The notes beneath the pieces were generated by a model. That model searched no databases. It was not told the origin of the DNA and saw nothing but the letters and a program-made list of their open reading frames with translations. A stretch of 64,000 nt of DNA. Source: Nomia melanderi (Eukaryota > Arthropoda > Insecta > Hymenoptera > Halictidae). The stretch is taken from NCBI RefSeq assembly GCF_051020985.1, contig NC_135002.1, positions 558,001 through 622,000 of the forward strand, read 5' to 3'. This document shows positions 48,082 to 58,148 of the stretch, piece by piece; positions within the stretch are counted from its first letter, which is position 1, and the number at the start of each line of letters is the position of its first letter. The position numbers and the translations under genes are program-made.

Positions 48082-48222
48082 TTAACACGTTCGCGACCAC
48101 CATCTTTGTCGGACCGAAATGAGATACGAGAAATAAAACTCGTCAACTTCCCGCACGTTTTATCATGCGTTGCCAAAACGTTGAGCGTCGCGAATATGTG
48201 ACGGTGGTGACGAACGTATTAA
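48082..48222. mobile_element. TTAA-flanked inverted-repeat element, family F
   Basis: The ends are TTAACACGTTCGCGACCACC and GGTGGTGACGAACGTATTAA; length 141 bp. The terminal repeat has a few mismatches. No coding content. Confidence 0.6.
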
Positions 48223-48343
48223 TCGAGAACGAAGAAGAAAAATCGTTGAGCGCGGTGTCTCGATGCTAGAACCGCGAGACGTTTGCGCGGCCTGGTCGCC
48301 ATTTTGTTTGGCTGATCGTAGCGGCCATATTGTCGCATCCTTT

Positions 48344-48606
48344 AGCCCTAGAAGGACTAAGAATAATTGAGATATCAGTTGCAGGGTATTGTAAATATGT
48401 TATTTCTAGACCGCCGATGTTTGTTCGTGTTTAGTAGATTCCAATGTGCAAGAATTTACAGGAATTTTAAGTTGCTTCGAATCTATAGCTGTCGGAAAGA
48501 TGTGTCATCGAGACATCCGCAGTCTAGAGATGATTATAGGATTAATGTTTAGTTCATGAAAGGTGTCGCGTTTCGGGAACAGCATTTCTTAGTCCTTCTA
48601 GAGTGG
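48344..48606. mobile_element. Inverted-repeat element with CTAGAAGGACTAAGAA ends
   Basis: CTAGAAGGACTAAGAA at 48348-48363 is matched in reverse complement by TTCTTAGTCCTTCTAG at 48587-48602. The unit is about 260 bp, non-coding, and likely a miniature transposable element of unknown superfamily. Confidence 0.6.
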
Positions 48607-49389
48607 ATCGTAGAATTGTACGAAGGTGCGAAGATGAGGAAATTGTTGTTAACGATCAGTTGAAGCCGAGGCACGGGTGCCAAGCGATGGCGAGTGTTTT
48701 TGTCGATCGAGTAGACATCCGATAGAATGATAAGCTCAGTCCGAAGGAGACACGCTCGACCAACGAAGCGAGAGATTTCGGATTTGCCGCGGTCTTTAAT
48801 TGTCGCTAGTCTTCCCGCGTTGTTCGCTCGAATCGGTTTACAGGATGCGACGATCGAACGGTCCCGGGAACGATCGAGAGAAGCGTTTTACGAATCGTCG
48901 TCAACGACCGCTTGAAACCGTATCGTCGAGAGATCAAATTGTAGCATCGAACGAAGCCTGGCTAGAATACTCAAAAGAAAGCTGCTTTCGAACTTATAAT
49001 AAAAAAACCATTAAAAACTTCAGGTGGCCGATTTTCTGGCGCGCGAATGATACGAATCAACAACCCTTTGTGTCTCACTCATCATCATCTTTATTCTAAC
49101 CCTTATCGTTCGCGGACCTTACAAAACGTCGTCCACGATGTAAAAGACACGACCGCCAAGCGAGTCGTGCGAACGACTGATCGGAAAGGAAACTAAAAAA
49201 AATCCTGATTGCAGTCTCAAGAAGCTGGACCGGTTTCCACGATCAGTCTAGTCTTAATAACGAAAAACAATTCAGGATCTCGCTTCTTGAGACACTTAAC
49301 TTCCCGTTATCTTCAAATAAATAAACATAAAGAAACTAGACTACAATATCCGATGCGCATGATTCCTATTGCTACTCGCAGCCGGTCTC

Positions 49390-49494
49390 GGCCAGGCCGT
49401 GTTGACGGGCAAGACAAGGCACTGCTCTTTCTTTTGTCAACAAAATATTTCTAATAACATAATCAGGTAGCACAATTACTCAGCACGGCCTGGC
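49390..49494. repeat. Short inverted repeat, 12-bp perfect arms
   Basis: GGCCAGGCCGTG (49390-49401) and CACGGCCTGGCC (49483-49494) could form a stem around an 80-base loop, just downstream of the GNMT stop on the minus strand. If transcribed it would be in the GNMT 3' UTR. Confidence 0.55.
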
Positions 49495-49747
49495 CTTGCG
49501 TGGCAACGCGAATCATCGCAACACGTTACAAAAAAAACAAAAGAAACATCACAGAAGTGGATAAAACGAAATTGTACAGAGTATCGTAGGATAAAATATT
49601 CTTCTTGGGAAATCCCCGGACACCTCGGCGAGCGTATTATCGTTCGCTGTCGCGCCAGCTTCCGTCTTTTAAATGCTAGAGACTGGAACGGACCCCGAAC
49701 GGATCATCCTCGACGCGCGGTAGCCATCTTATGACGGTCGCCGTCTC

Positions 49748-51783
49748 TTAGACGGGTTTCTCCATCACGTGGATGTAGAAACCGGGATGCTTGACGTCCT
49801 CCAACCGTTTAAAGTCACCGTAGATGGTGTGCTTCGCCCTGTAGTGGAAAGCCTCTTCCAGCATGTCCCTGAACACGTGCAACCTGTGGGGATAGTACGA
49901 GAGCCTGAACTCGCTGATCACCTTCTGGCCATCGTCCTCGTCGATTTCGTCCAGGGTGATCATATAATCCAAGGTGACGATCGCTGGTTTCCCAGAGACG
50001 AACAAAACGGAAGCCTTGATGTTCGTCATGTGTTCACTCTGGAGAAATACGATAATTAACGCTCAATTATTTCCCTTGTCACAGTTCTTTGGCACAGAGG
50101 GTCTAGCAAAATGGCATTCTCAGATTGGAACGCGTTGTCGTGGCAGCATTCTTAAGGATAAAGAAACTAAATATCGTTTGAGTATGACATAATAAATTAC
50201 AGCTCTCAAGGTTATTAAGACTTCGTTAACGATAATCGATAGCAGCGACCATCTCGCGTTGCGCAAGGTGCCACGTTCGCTGGAAATACTTTCGATCGCA
50301 GCTGCAGTTGCTGACCATCACGTGGAGATAAAAAAATAGAGTCGACACTTTCTTTTTTCATTGCAAAGCCACGTGCACGAGTGCACGGTCGACTGGAGGA
50401 CCTGAACTCGTGAATGAAACGAAGCAACTTTCGCCGATCGCGCGTTCCTTGATAAGTACCAAGAATTCTTACGTTATAGTAGATGCATTTGGGCGGTATG
50501 TTTCCGGTCTCGATTATGTAATCGTAGTTCCTGTGATCGATCAGCAACAATCCGCCCGGTTTTACGCAGCGTTCGAAGTTCAGCAACGCTTGCCTGCAAA
50601 TGAATTGAAACGATCAACAATTGGTAACTTATCGAAAATTCTAGACAAAAGTGTGCAAGATTGGTTCAGTGGCTAGCTACCTTTGCTCCCGTTGGTCGCC
50701 AAACGTGTCCGGCATGTGGGCGAAACTATTTCCTAAGCAAATCACAGCGTCGAAACCCTCTCCTATCAAGTGACCAATGTCCTTGGGCAAGGTCAGCCAA
50801 TTAGCTTCCTCGATCACTGAAAACAGAAACGAACTTTCCACTACGAATTCACGCAAAACGATTCCGTTCTAGAGATCCCTTCGAATCTCAGAAGCACTTG
50901 GCTAACTCTAACAGCAATAATCGAATCAATTTCTCTTTTCATTTACTTTGACAATCTAACCTTTCAGACTCGCGACAGGACCTAACTCGAACCTAACCCA
51001 GTACCAGAATCCTCGAAATATTTTTTAACACTTTGACTGCCACTCATCGACACTCCTATCGAAACGATTTTCTTAATAAAGCATCTAACAATATTCGCTT
51101 CGTTCGTTACGTCACCAAGAAAATTAACGTTTAAGTGACATGACAGTCAAAGTGTTAAAGGACACCCTATAGATCAGTGTTTCCCAACGTGGGCCAATCT
51201 AATTTCCAAGGGGGCAATTTGAAACTTGAAACGTCACTTCATATATTGCACAAGGTTTACGCGCATACACAAAATAGTAAAAGTATTGTAACAAACATTA
51301 TAAAAATACTACAATATTAAAAATCATATATATTAGATAGGGGGCATAATTTTAGACAGCCTTTTGCGACTCGCCACAAGACAGGTTGGGAAACACTGCG
51401 TCACATTTATGAACCGAGTTGAAAGACGAATCCTTGAAATTCCAATTACCCCAATTATCGAACGCCGGCTCTTTCCGGCGTTCCCATCTGGCCTTCAGCG
51501 CGTACTTCAGCATCTTGTCCGAAGCGTCCACGCTGACCACGTCGAAGCCCTCCTCGAGCAGCATGACCGAGTCGACGCCGGTCCCGCAGGCCACGTCCAG
51601 GATCCTCTGGCAGCCCTTGTCGCGCAGCAGGCCCACCAGGAAGTCCCGATAGTTCTGCGTCCTTTGCTTTTTGTCGCCGATAAACACCTCCCAGACTTTA
51701 GCCGCCCTGCCGTCCGCGTACTGGTCGCGGACACCTTCGGCTGCTGTTCCCAGCGAGCGGGTACGGAATACCGAATCCATCAT
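49748..51783 (-). CDS. Gnmt: Glycine N-methyltransferase
   Basis: Reaction: cytosolic transfer of methyl from S-adenosylmethionine to glycine, giving sarcosine and S-adenosylhomocysteine; it buffers the cellular SAM pool. Four coding exons, transcribed right to left: 51783-51450, 50816-50681, 50593-50473 and 50038-49748. All have GT-AG borders and phases fit. They join to 293 residues, against 295 in the human enzyme. Motifs: N-terminal VFRTRSLGTAAEG; SAM-binding ILDVACGTGVDS and VVSVDASDKMLKYALKARW; GFDAVICLGNSFAHMPD; LLLIDHRNYDYII; and the C-terminal FRLSYYPHRLHVF. I chose the ATG at 51783 because MMDSVFRTRS aligns with the family's start and a ggtttcag acceptor just upstream suggests a spliced leader exon; the in-frame ATG at 51822 would add 13 residues across that acceptor. 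Intron 1 carries two mobile elements. Confidence 0.95.
51025..51158. mobile_element. TTAA-flanked inverted-repeat element, family G
   Basis: The ends are TTAACACTTTGACTG and CAGTCAAAGTGTTAA (perfect 15 bases); 134 bp. It lies in the first coding intron of the GNMT gene. Confidence 0.7.
51176..51398. mobile_element. hAT-like miniature element
   Basis: CAGTGTTTCCCAAC at the left end and GTTGGGAAACACTG at the right end are perfect 14-base inverted repeats of the CAGTGNTTCCCAAC type. Length 223 bp, AT-rich inside. It starts 17 bases after the family G element, and its right end is about 50 bases from the GNMT exon-1 donor. No clear 8-base target duplication. Confidence 0.75.
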
Positions 51784-53034
51784 TTCCTCTCCGACTCGTC
51801 CTGAAACCGACCGGTCGTTCATATTCCCGGTTGCGACGCGTCAAACAACTGTTCACACCCTGAACTCTCTCGTGAATCTCATTTGGTTTCACTGTTCAAG
51901 TTATTGGGCCGCGCGGGTCGTGCGATCCTCGGGGAGAGGTGTACATTTCCCGCCCAAGTTGGGAGTGTTGCGTCTCTTCAGGAAATCCCCTGCCATCTTT
52001 TGGGACGTGCATTCACTATTCGAGAGAGCCACGAGACTCTCCAGCCGATCCGGTAATCGACTGGACTTTGTTTTGATTTAGCAAAGACTATTTCAAATTT
52101 AGTTAATGGTTCGAATACGATGACACTGTCCCGTGCTAGGGCCGCAGACTTTTCGAACTGCTGCGTAGATAGACTCGTCTATATAGTTACGTAATTCATG
52201 GTGGTTGGCGAAACGCATCCTGCGTATGGGGTTTCGTTACGCGGTAAAGTAAGGTATTCTCGTGGAACCGTGAGGAATATATCGTAGTTAACAGGAATAT
52301 TGATTATCGGCGAGAACGCAAACGATTTAAATACGAGGAAGTTGGTCTACGTAAAGCAAAGCACTTTTGCAAAGATGCGGCGTGAGGTTCCATTTTTTGA
52401 TTTCCATGGTTACGTTCTTGTGTGATGATATATGGAAAACCGGATTGCAACAATGTGGTTTATCTTTATAGAAAGATACGTCGGTGATCTTGAAATCTTG
52501 AAACCGAAGTCGTCTCCCGACGTGACATTGGGAATCCCCTCTACCCTTCAGGTCAAGCAACTCTGCGCAAACAACTTCCCTCGTATCTGCGCCGTGACGT
52601 CTTGGAAGGCGTAGAGAAACAACGAACGCGTGCAATCGCAGGAGGCGCCGATAAATCTCGTGTTACGAGAAACAATGTATGCACGTCCCGACAAGAAGAA
52701 CAATCGGTAAAGAATGTCGAAGGTCGCGTTGAAATTTACTGTTGCCGAGATAAACGATATTTGCTGCGCTCGGTGCCGAACGCACGAGCAATAGGGTTCA
52801 ATATTATCGGCACCCGATACATGCCAGGGTACTTGTAAATCTCGACGTCCTTCGCATTGAATTATTAATAAAATTCCCATCGTGAGGTGAGTCGGTGGAC
52901 GTTCGATTATTTTCGCAGGAATTTTCAACAATAAAACGCGCTATTTTATCAAGTATGAACATTCGACTGAACGCTATTTTCATCGGACCGTGTCTTAAAA
53001 ACAAGAAAACAAGAAAGAAGGTAATGCAAAGCGA

Positions 53035-53113
53035 GATAACGGTTTAATCACGATTATGGGTGATTATCCTGCCCTCTTATCTGCTATTTAAATGATCCGC
53101 GAGTGACGATAAG
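53035..53113. promoter_or_regulatory. Cluster of four GATA-type words
   Basis: GATAAC (53035), TTATCC (53064), CTTATCT (around 53076) and GATAAG (53108) fall within 79 bases, about 1.3 kb upstream of the GNMT start. GATA factors drive many fat-body genes in insects and GNMT is a metabolic fat-body-type gene. The link is inference only. Confidence 0.3.
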
Positions 53114-53689
53114 ATTGCGACAGACTAATTACGAAATTTCGATGGATCAGCGAAAATCGGCTGTCCGGACACAAAACTGGACACGAGTAACATTGTTGCG
53201 TCAGTTACGAATTTCAATGTAATAGCTCTAACAATGCTGATCCGTCTTTTTGAAAATCATATTGTCTTTGTTGCATATAGAAATAAACGATGCAAGTGGG
53301 ATGTAGAAAAAAAGTATTTGCCACGTGCATAAGCTAGGTTCGGTCTACAGATTTCGAAAGCTGACTTTTGTTATGAAATAGAAGTGAATAATTCTTACGT
53401 TAACGTTATGAAAAGTGTTCAAGAATGAAATTTGCAACGTACCTTTTGAAATGAACCGTTGACCAGTGATCGATCGATTTGCGGAGAACGAGCGATATTG
53501 TCGTTTAAAGGAAGTATTCGGTAATTAATCGCCGAAGAGAAGTAGAGGAGTGAATCGTTTAGAATCGTTGAATTGAGAATTTGCAAAATAATGAACGATC
53601 AAGATCACGGGAACTGGACTAAGAAGCGTGAACGTCTTCGCACGCTGTAGTAAATTGACACTAACCCGTCGCAGCTACAGTCTCAGAAG

Positions 53690-53699
53690 TATATAAAGG
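53690..53699 (+). promoter_or_regulatory. TATA-box-like TATATAAAGG
   Basis: A strong TATA consensus in the plus direction with no recognisable downstream ORF. It could mark an unannotated non-coding transcript or be chance in AT-rich DNA. Confidence 0.25.
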
Positions 53700-55144
53700 T
53701 TCCCGAGCCCATGCTGCATGATGTAATTTTCAACCCGGTTGGAATAGAGCAGCCGAGAAATGGTCATGACACGGCAAGATTCGAAAACATTGCGCAAATT
53801 AAAATGATCTAGCCAGTGCAATGATGTTGACAATTTTCCTTACGATAACCACAATATCGTTATCGCGTCATGTAATTCGTATTATATCTTCGATCGCTGG
53901 AAAAGCTCAGTATCAACAACGATCGCAATCTGTGCTGAAATTGCTTCATAACGATACGTCGATGTTTCTTGGCCACAGTCTTTGAGTTTCCTACGTAATC
54001 TGTGATTGGAGAGAAATAGTTGAAAAAATAAGCAACAGGAGATACAGGTAGATGAAAAAATTGATTCGCAGATTTGTTTTGGTTGGATAACAACATATAA
54101 TTACAAGTTGTGGTGTAAAATTTTATAATTATTTTGTCAGAACAAATTACATAATTCACGAACTTATTCCTAAACTAGATACATGCTAGAAATTCCTAAA
54201 AACCTTATCAGTTCAGAACACTGACAAATGTATTTCTAAATGCCAATATGTCATATTGTGCAGCATATTATATCATAGGTTTCTTTCACTGAATGGAAGC
54301 AAATGTACAGTGCAGTTATATTTTGCTATTTCAATTTACATGGATAAAAAAAAAATAACTCAATGAATCCTTAATACAAAAGAATATTTAAGTGTCAGGA
54401 ACAAGACAAACCAATACTTACAGCCGAACTTAATTAATATGTTTTTACTTGTAATACCCTTATTCGATAGAATAATCGATAGAGATACAGTCAAATGGCA
54501 GTTTCTTGTTCCTTATAAATTATCTTCTCTAGTACTATTCACAATTCTTTCATATTTGACAACTACATCATTCGAATAAATTGTTGTTTATTTAATTTTT
54601 CATTTAAAAAGAACAATCTACAGAAATAGTTATTTTCCTAATGAAGAAGTGCATTGTAATTAAACTATTTTGAATCCACAGAGTATATTTTTTTTTGTTC
54701 TTCAATTTTTTAGCACTTGCATTTTTGTCTTACTTGTAGAAAAATGAGGTAACTGTTTTACTACCTGCATCATTAAAGTATGTATAAATATTTGGAATCA
54801 TCCTGCTAAATTGATTAACTTTATTTCTTAGTAATGTACATATTCAATTACTTTAATGCTTAAGTGAAACCTCAGCGATTGTGTTGGACATCTTTGGAAG
54901 GAAACCAAATTTTTTATCTCTAACCGAGTCTTCAATAGTGTTATATAGTAATTTAGGGCTGTGCACGAAAATTCATTTCTCAAACGTGCAGTACTTCACT
55001 TTAAACACTAACAAGGTTTAATTTATTCTTTGAATTGGGCCTATGTAATGATCAGTTGAATGTTAAACTGTATCACTTTGTTATTCGCAGTAGTTTCTTT
55101 CCTTCTCCACTTCCTGTCCTCGACTGTTACAAGGGATCTTACCC

Positions 55145-55461
55145 TCATATATTTTTTAAGTCTTCTGGTAAATCATTCTTAGGATGTTTGTTTTCAAAGT
55201 GTTGCTTATACGTCTTTGGGTCTGGCATCTGTGCCTGCAAACACATTAAATAGTAAAGATTAAATTCATAAATTTATATAAGATAATCATAAATCTTAAA
55301 TCTGTTAATAAACTTACTTTACAAACTGTGCATACATGCACTAAAGCTTTCTGTGCTGCCTTTTTCTGATCATTGGCACTGTGTCCTTGTTGTTTTTTCA
55401 CTTTTGCAGCCTTTTCTGCAGCCTTAGCTTGCGATTGAATTCTCTGTTGTCCACGAGCCAT
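55145..55461 (-). CDS. ZNF706: ZNF706-like small zinc-finger protein (4F5/SERF-type N-terminus)
   Basis: Two coding exons on the minus strand, 55461-55318 (48 codons) and 55234-55145 (29 codons plus stop), joined at TGTAAA|gtaagt and tgcctgcag-type ttgcag|GCA in phase 0. The 77-residue product matches the 76-residue human ZNF706 along its length: MARGQQRIQSQAKAAEK at the start (SERF/4F5-like basic region), then a single C2H2 finger CTVCKAQMPDPKTYKQHFENKH, ending NDLPEDLKNI. Known: a conserved small protein with links to stem-cell gene repression and to protein-aggregation modulation through the SERF-like part; exact role unsettled. The ATG is one base after a ttttttgcag acceptor, so a non-coding first exon is expected upstream. 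Codons are A/T-ending, unlike eag and GNMT. Confidence 0.94.
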
Positions 55462-57183
55462 TCTGCAAAAAAAGATTCTATTATTCCATCAAACCTTAAC
55501 ACGGAAGCTAACTTTTCACTTAAAAATAAAAATTCCTCGAGTTCCATTAAACTGTGACAATTGCATTTAATGTTTCGTGCTAATTTTAATACAAAAATAA
55601 ATAAAAATGTCATCACTTATATTAACAATCTTACTTGTTTGAAGGATTCAATGATTGTACTAACAAACTTTCAATAAACAGAATAAGAAAGAAAAAGGCG
55701 ATGCGTATACATATACTTTATTCATTATTATATAATTATGGTACAATAAATATTTTTACTCGTAAACATCTATAGGAACTGTAACAATATTTGTCCTATT
55801 CGGCTTGCAAGGTTGTACATACATTATTTGTTGCGTTCACATGACAAACAGGCGATTATTTACAAACATATAGACGATTCGAAATGAAATGATCGTATCG
55901 TTAAATACGGGCAACCGTGAACAACGAAGAGATGCATTGTTACAAATGTTAACAAAAAGTTCACTCGAAAGTGACCGGATCTGCACTGTACGTCTTCGTT
56001 CGTCCGTGCAGTCCCCGTTCCTTTCTCTTTGACAAACTATTATTACGTACTTTCTCTTCAACCGAGATTACTCAGCACGTAGCCAACCTATAAAATCGGT
56101 ATGGTACGAACCGTAGGCTGGCCGACGGTGTCGTTCACGTTTTTACAGGATACATTTTGAATGAAACGTGAGACTCTCCTTTATCAGAATTCATTTCACC
56201 AAAGCCACGAACGAAAAGAACGCGTGGACGTGTCGCGTGTGCCCGAAAAATAGATCGCTCACCTGTCCGAGGATGAACGTGTTGCAAAAGCAAGATTCTC
56301 TTGCCACCACGATGATCCGGGGCACGATTTTCGGCAGCCACGAACCGAGCAATCTTTCTTTCGATTTTTGATTTCGTCGCACGATCAAATATCGCTGCGG
56401 GATCGAGAAATTCGCGAAAAGGGGACGAACAGTCAGCTCAAAATCAGTGCTCTCGGCACATCTGTCGGGACGAGTAGTCTTCGATCATCCGCACGTGAAG
56501 TACTCTATACCGTCTGACAGAGAATCGTTTCCCGGAGAACAAAAAAATCCACCGCGAGGAGTAACGCGATTCTCACGGAATCGCAATTGATTCACGCGAA
56601 CGTCCTCAGACTTTTCCCTCTCCGGCCCTTCTTGATCCTTTCGGTCACGGCTGTTCGAGCTTGAAATTGTTTTTAATCGATATTTCAATATTAAGCCCTG
56701 CAGCCTCGGTGCCCATATTCCTGGATACACGAGAAGTATATCAAGTTTTAGATCCGTATCGGAATACTTTCTTCCAATGAGAAATGTAGTCTTCTGACAG
56801 TTCCACCACGCTATTGGCTCAAGCATTTTCGAACCGTTCGAGGAAAATTCATAGATCCTTCTATAGATCCCAACAGAGCCTTATATCACTGTCGCTTCGA
56901 GTCGAGTATTCCGGTTAATTTTCTTCGATTCTAGCAACAACTAGCAATTGTACAAATAGTTAATCGCTCTGATATTCCGACGTCGGAAGCAGTGCTTTCT
57001 TTCTTAACCTGTGATACTCAATGACGTATGTCGTGAAAATTGTTACGAGCGTAAGAGTAACTAATAAATTAGTTGTTGAATGTTTTTTCATTGATCTCTT
57101 GCGTTATCATTCGTTGTGGCAATTTTAATTGATAATTCGTTTTCCATACGTAATAATTATTCTAGGCAGAAAGAAATAGTACA

Positions 57184-57193
57184 GCGCCATCTA
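57184..57193 (-). promoter_or_regulatory. CTCF-core-like site, minus orientation
   Basis: The reverse complement reads TAGATGGCGC, matching the YAGRKGGCRS core of the CTCF consensus at every core position. The flanking CCA is not conserved. It forms a divergent pair with the site at 57243. Confidence 0.35.
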
Positions 57194-57242
57194 CGACGAA
57201 ACGTCCAAGCTTCTGGTCATCGATACTTTTATCTTTTCACGA

Positions 57243-57252
57243 TAGATGGCGC
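57243..57252 (+). promoter_or_regulatory. CTCF-core-like site, plus orientation
   Basis: TAGATGGCGC again matches the CTCF core. The two copies, about 50 bases apart in opposite orientation, could equally be the arms of a small inverted-repeat element. Confidence 0.35.
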
Positions 57253-58148
57253 CGTTGCTGGTTTCTATGAAAATTCCTAGATTTGCGACTCGGTCGATAA
57301 GAGTGAATAGTCTGCACGTGATGAGCATTCAAATATGGACAACTAAATGATAAACGTGCAAACTTATTTTTCTATCGTGCAGAAAATTGTATTGTTTACA
57401 GTATACAGATCTTACAACTACGCACAGCTTAATGATTATTGCATATCACCACGCTCAGTTAAATACGTCATAAACTAATCTTGTTTTCAGTATTATCGTC
57501 AAACATTATATTGATAGTGCAATCAATATAAACAACTAGACAATTTTATCAGAGCTAGTTACACTGCGCTCGAGCTGGAAGCACTGTTAATCCAGTAACA
57601 TTTTTATTTACGTTGTCAGCGGAGTTCAACGAAAACGCATTTGCATTATGTAGAAACCAATTGAAACGTCACTGGGTTTTCTCAGCACCGTATGACGTCA
57701 GTAACCAGTTAATCATTATAGTTTTCCCTTCTCCCACCGCGGTTGTAGACGCAGTATAATCTACCGTCTTTCATCAACGGCCGTAGTATATACGTGTCAT
57801 TGATATAAAACAACTAAATATCTATATAATAAAATTCTGTGAAACATTAGGTAAGCTCTAAATCTTATTCTACAACGTGTTGGTATAAAGCTTAGTGGAT
57901 CACCGAATTGTTTGTCAGTGTTTCGTAACTCTTGACAAGTGTACAAATATACAAAGCTCTTTATCATTATTGGGCGTCTACTTCTTCTATTCTTCTCTTT
58001 CTTTCAGCTGCACATGAAGCTGATCTCTAGTAATTACAGTATTACAATCTTTTCCTGATAGCTATATAATTTAGTAGCCAACTGAAGGAAATATCTTGTT
58101 TTGATTTCAGATTAATTGGAGCCAGCCGTTTTCTTCAATAAAGCAAAA

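Larger units (their letters stand above)
39938..49747. other. eag 3' flank and intergenic region, about 9.8 kb, no gene recognised
   Basis: The region probably includes the eag 3' UTR, but the end cannot be fixed: AATAAA hexamers occur at 40503, 40661 and several later places. It is dominated by simple repeats (40391-40504 TA-rich, 43070-43130 TA, 44742-44760 and 44837-44878 GA, 46077-46130 CA, 46807-46870 TA/ATT, 47835-47915 GA). The larger minus-strand ORFs at 45650-46225 and 47297-47944 translate those repeats (Cys/Val and Ser/Leu runs) and have no domain. Pumilio-type TGTAAATA words occur at 44660 and 48390. Near the GNMT end lie a TTAA-flanked element (48082), an inverted repeat (48344) and part of the GNMT 3' UTR. 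Confidence 0.6.
51784..55144. other. GNMT leader/upstream region and intergenic spacer, no gene recognised
   Basis: The first part should hold a GNMT non-coding leader and promoter on the minus strand. The plus-strand ORF at 51671-52081 overlaps GNMT exon 1 antisense and is a shadow. The overlapping ORFs at 52327-52931 have no recognised domain. A cluster of GATA-type words lies at 53035-53113 and a TATATAAAGG box at 53690. From about 54.2 to 55.1 kb the sequence is very AT-rich and probably includes the ZNF706-like 3' UTR; AATAAA on the minus strand is at about 55022-55027. Confidence 0.5.
55462..58148. other. Divergent promoter region between ZNF706-like gene and annexin
   Basis: The region must contain both promoters. 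For the annexin, an untranslated exon probably ends at 57850 (CATTAG|gtaagc) and a leader intron runs to the acceptor ttgatttcag at 58110. Small ORFs such as the minus one at 56485-56826 have no recognised motif. Two divergent AGATGGCGC words are listed separately. Confidence 0.5.

Noticed and set aside
49214..49293. GTCTCAAGAAGC / GCTTCTTGAGAC inverted repeat
   Set aside because: The 12-base arms are real, but the neighbouring shared ATCCTGA words are in a non-collinear order, so no coherent element or extended hairpin results.
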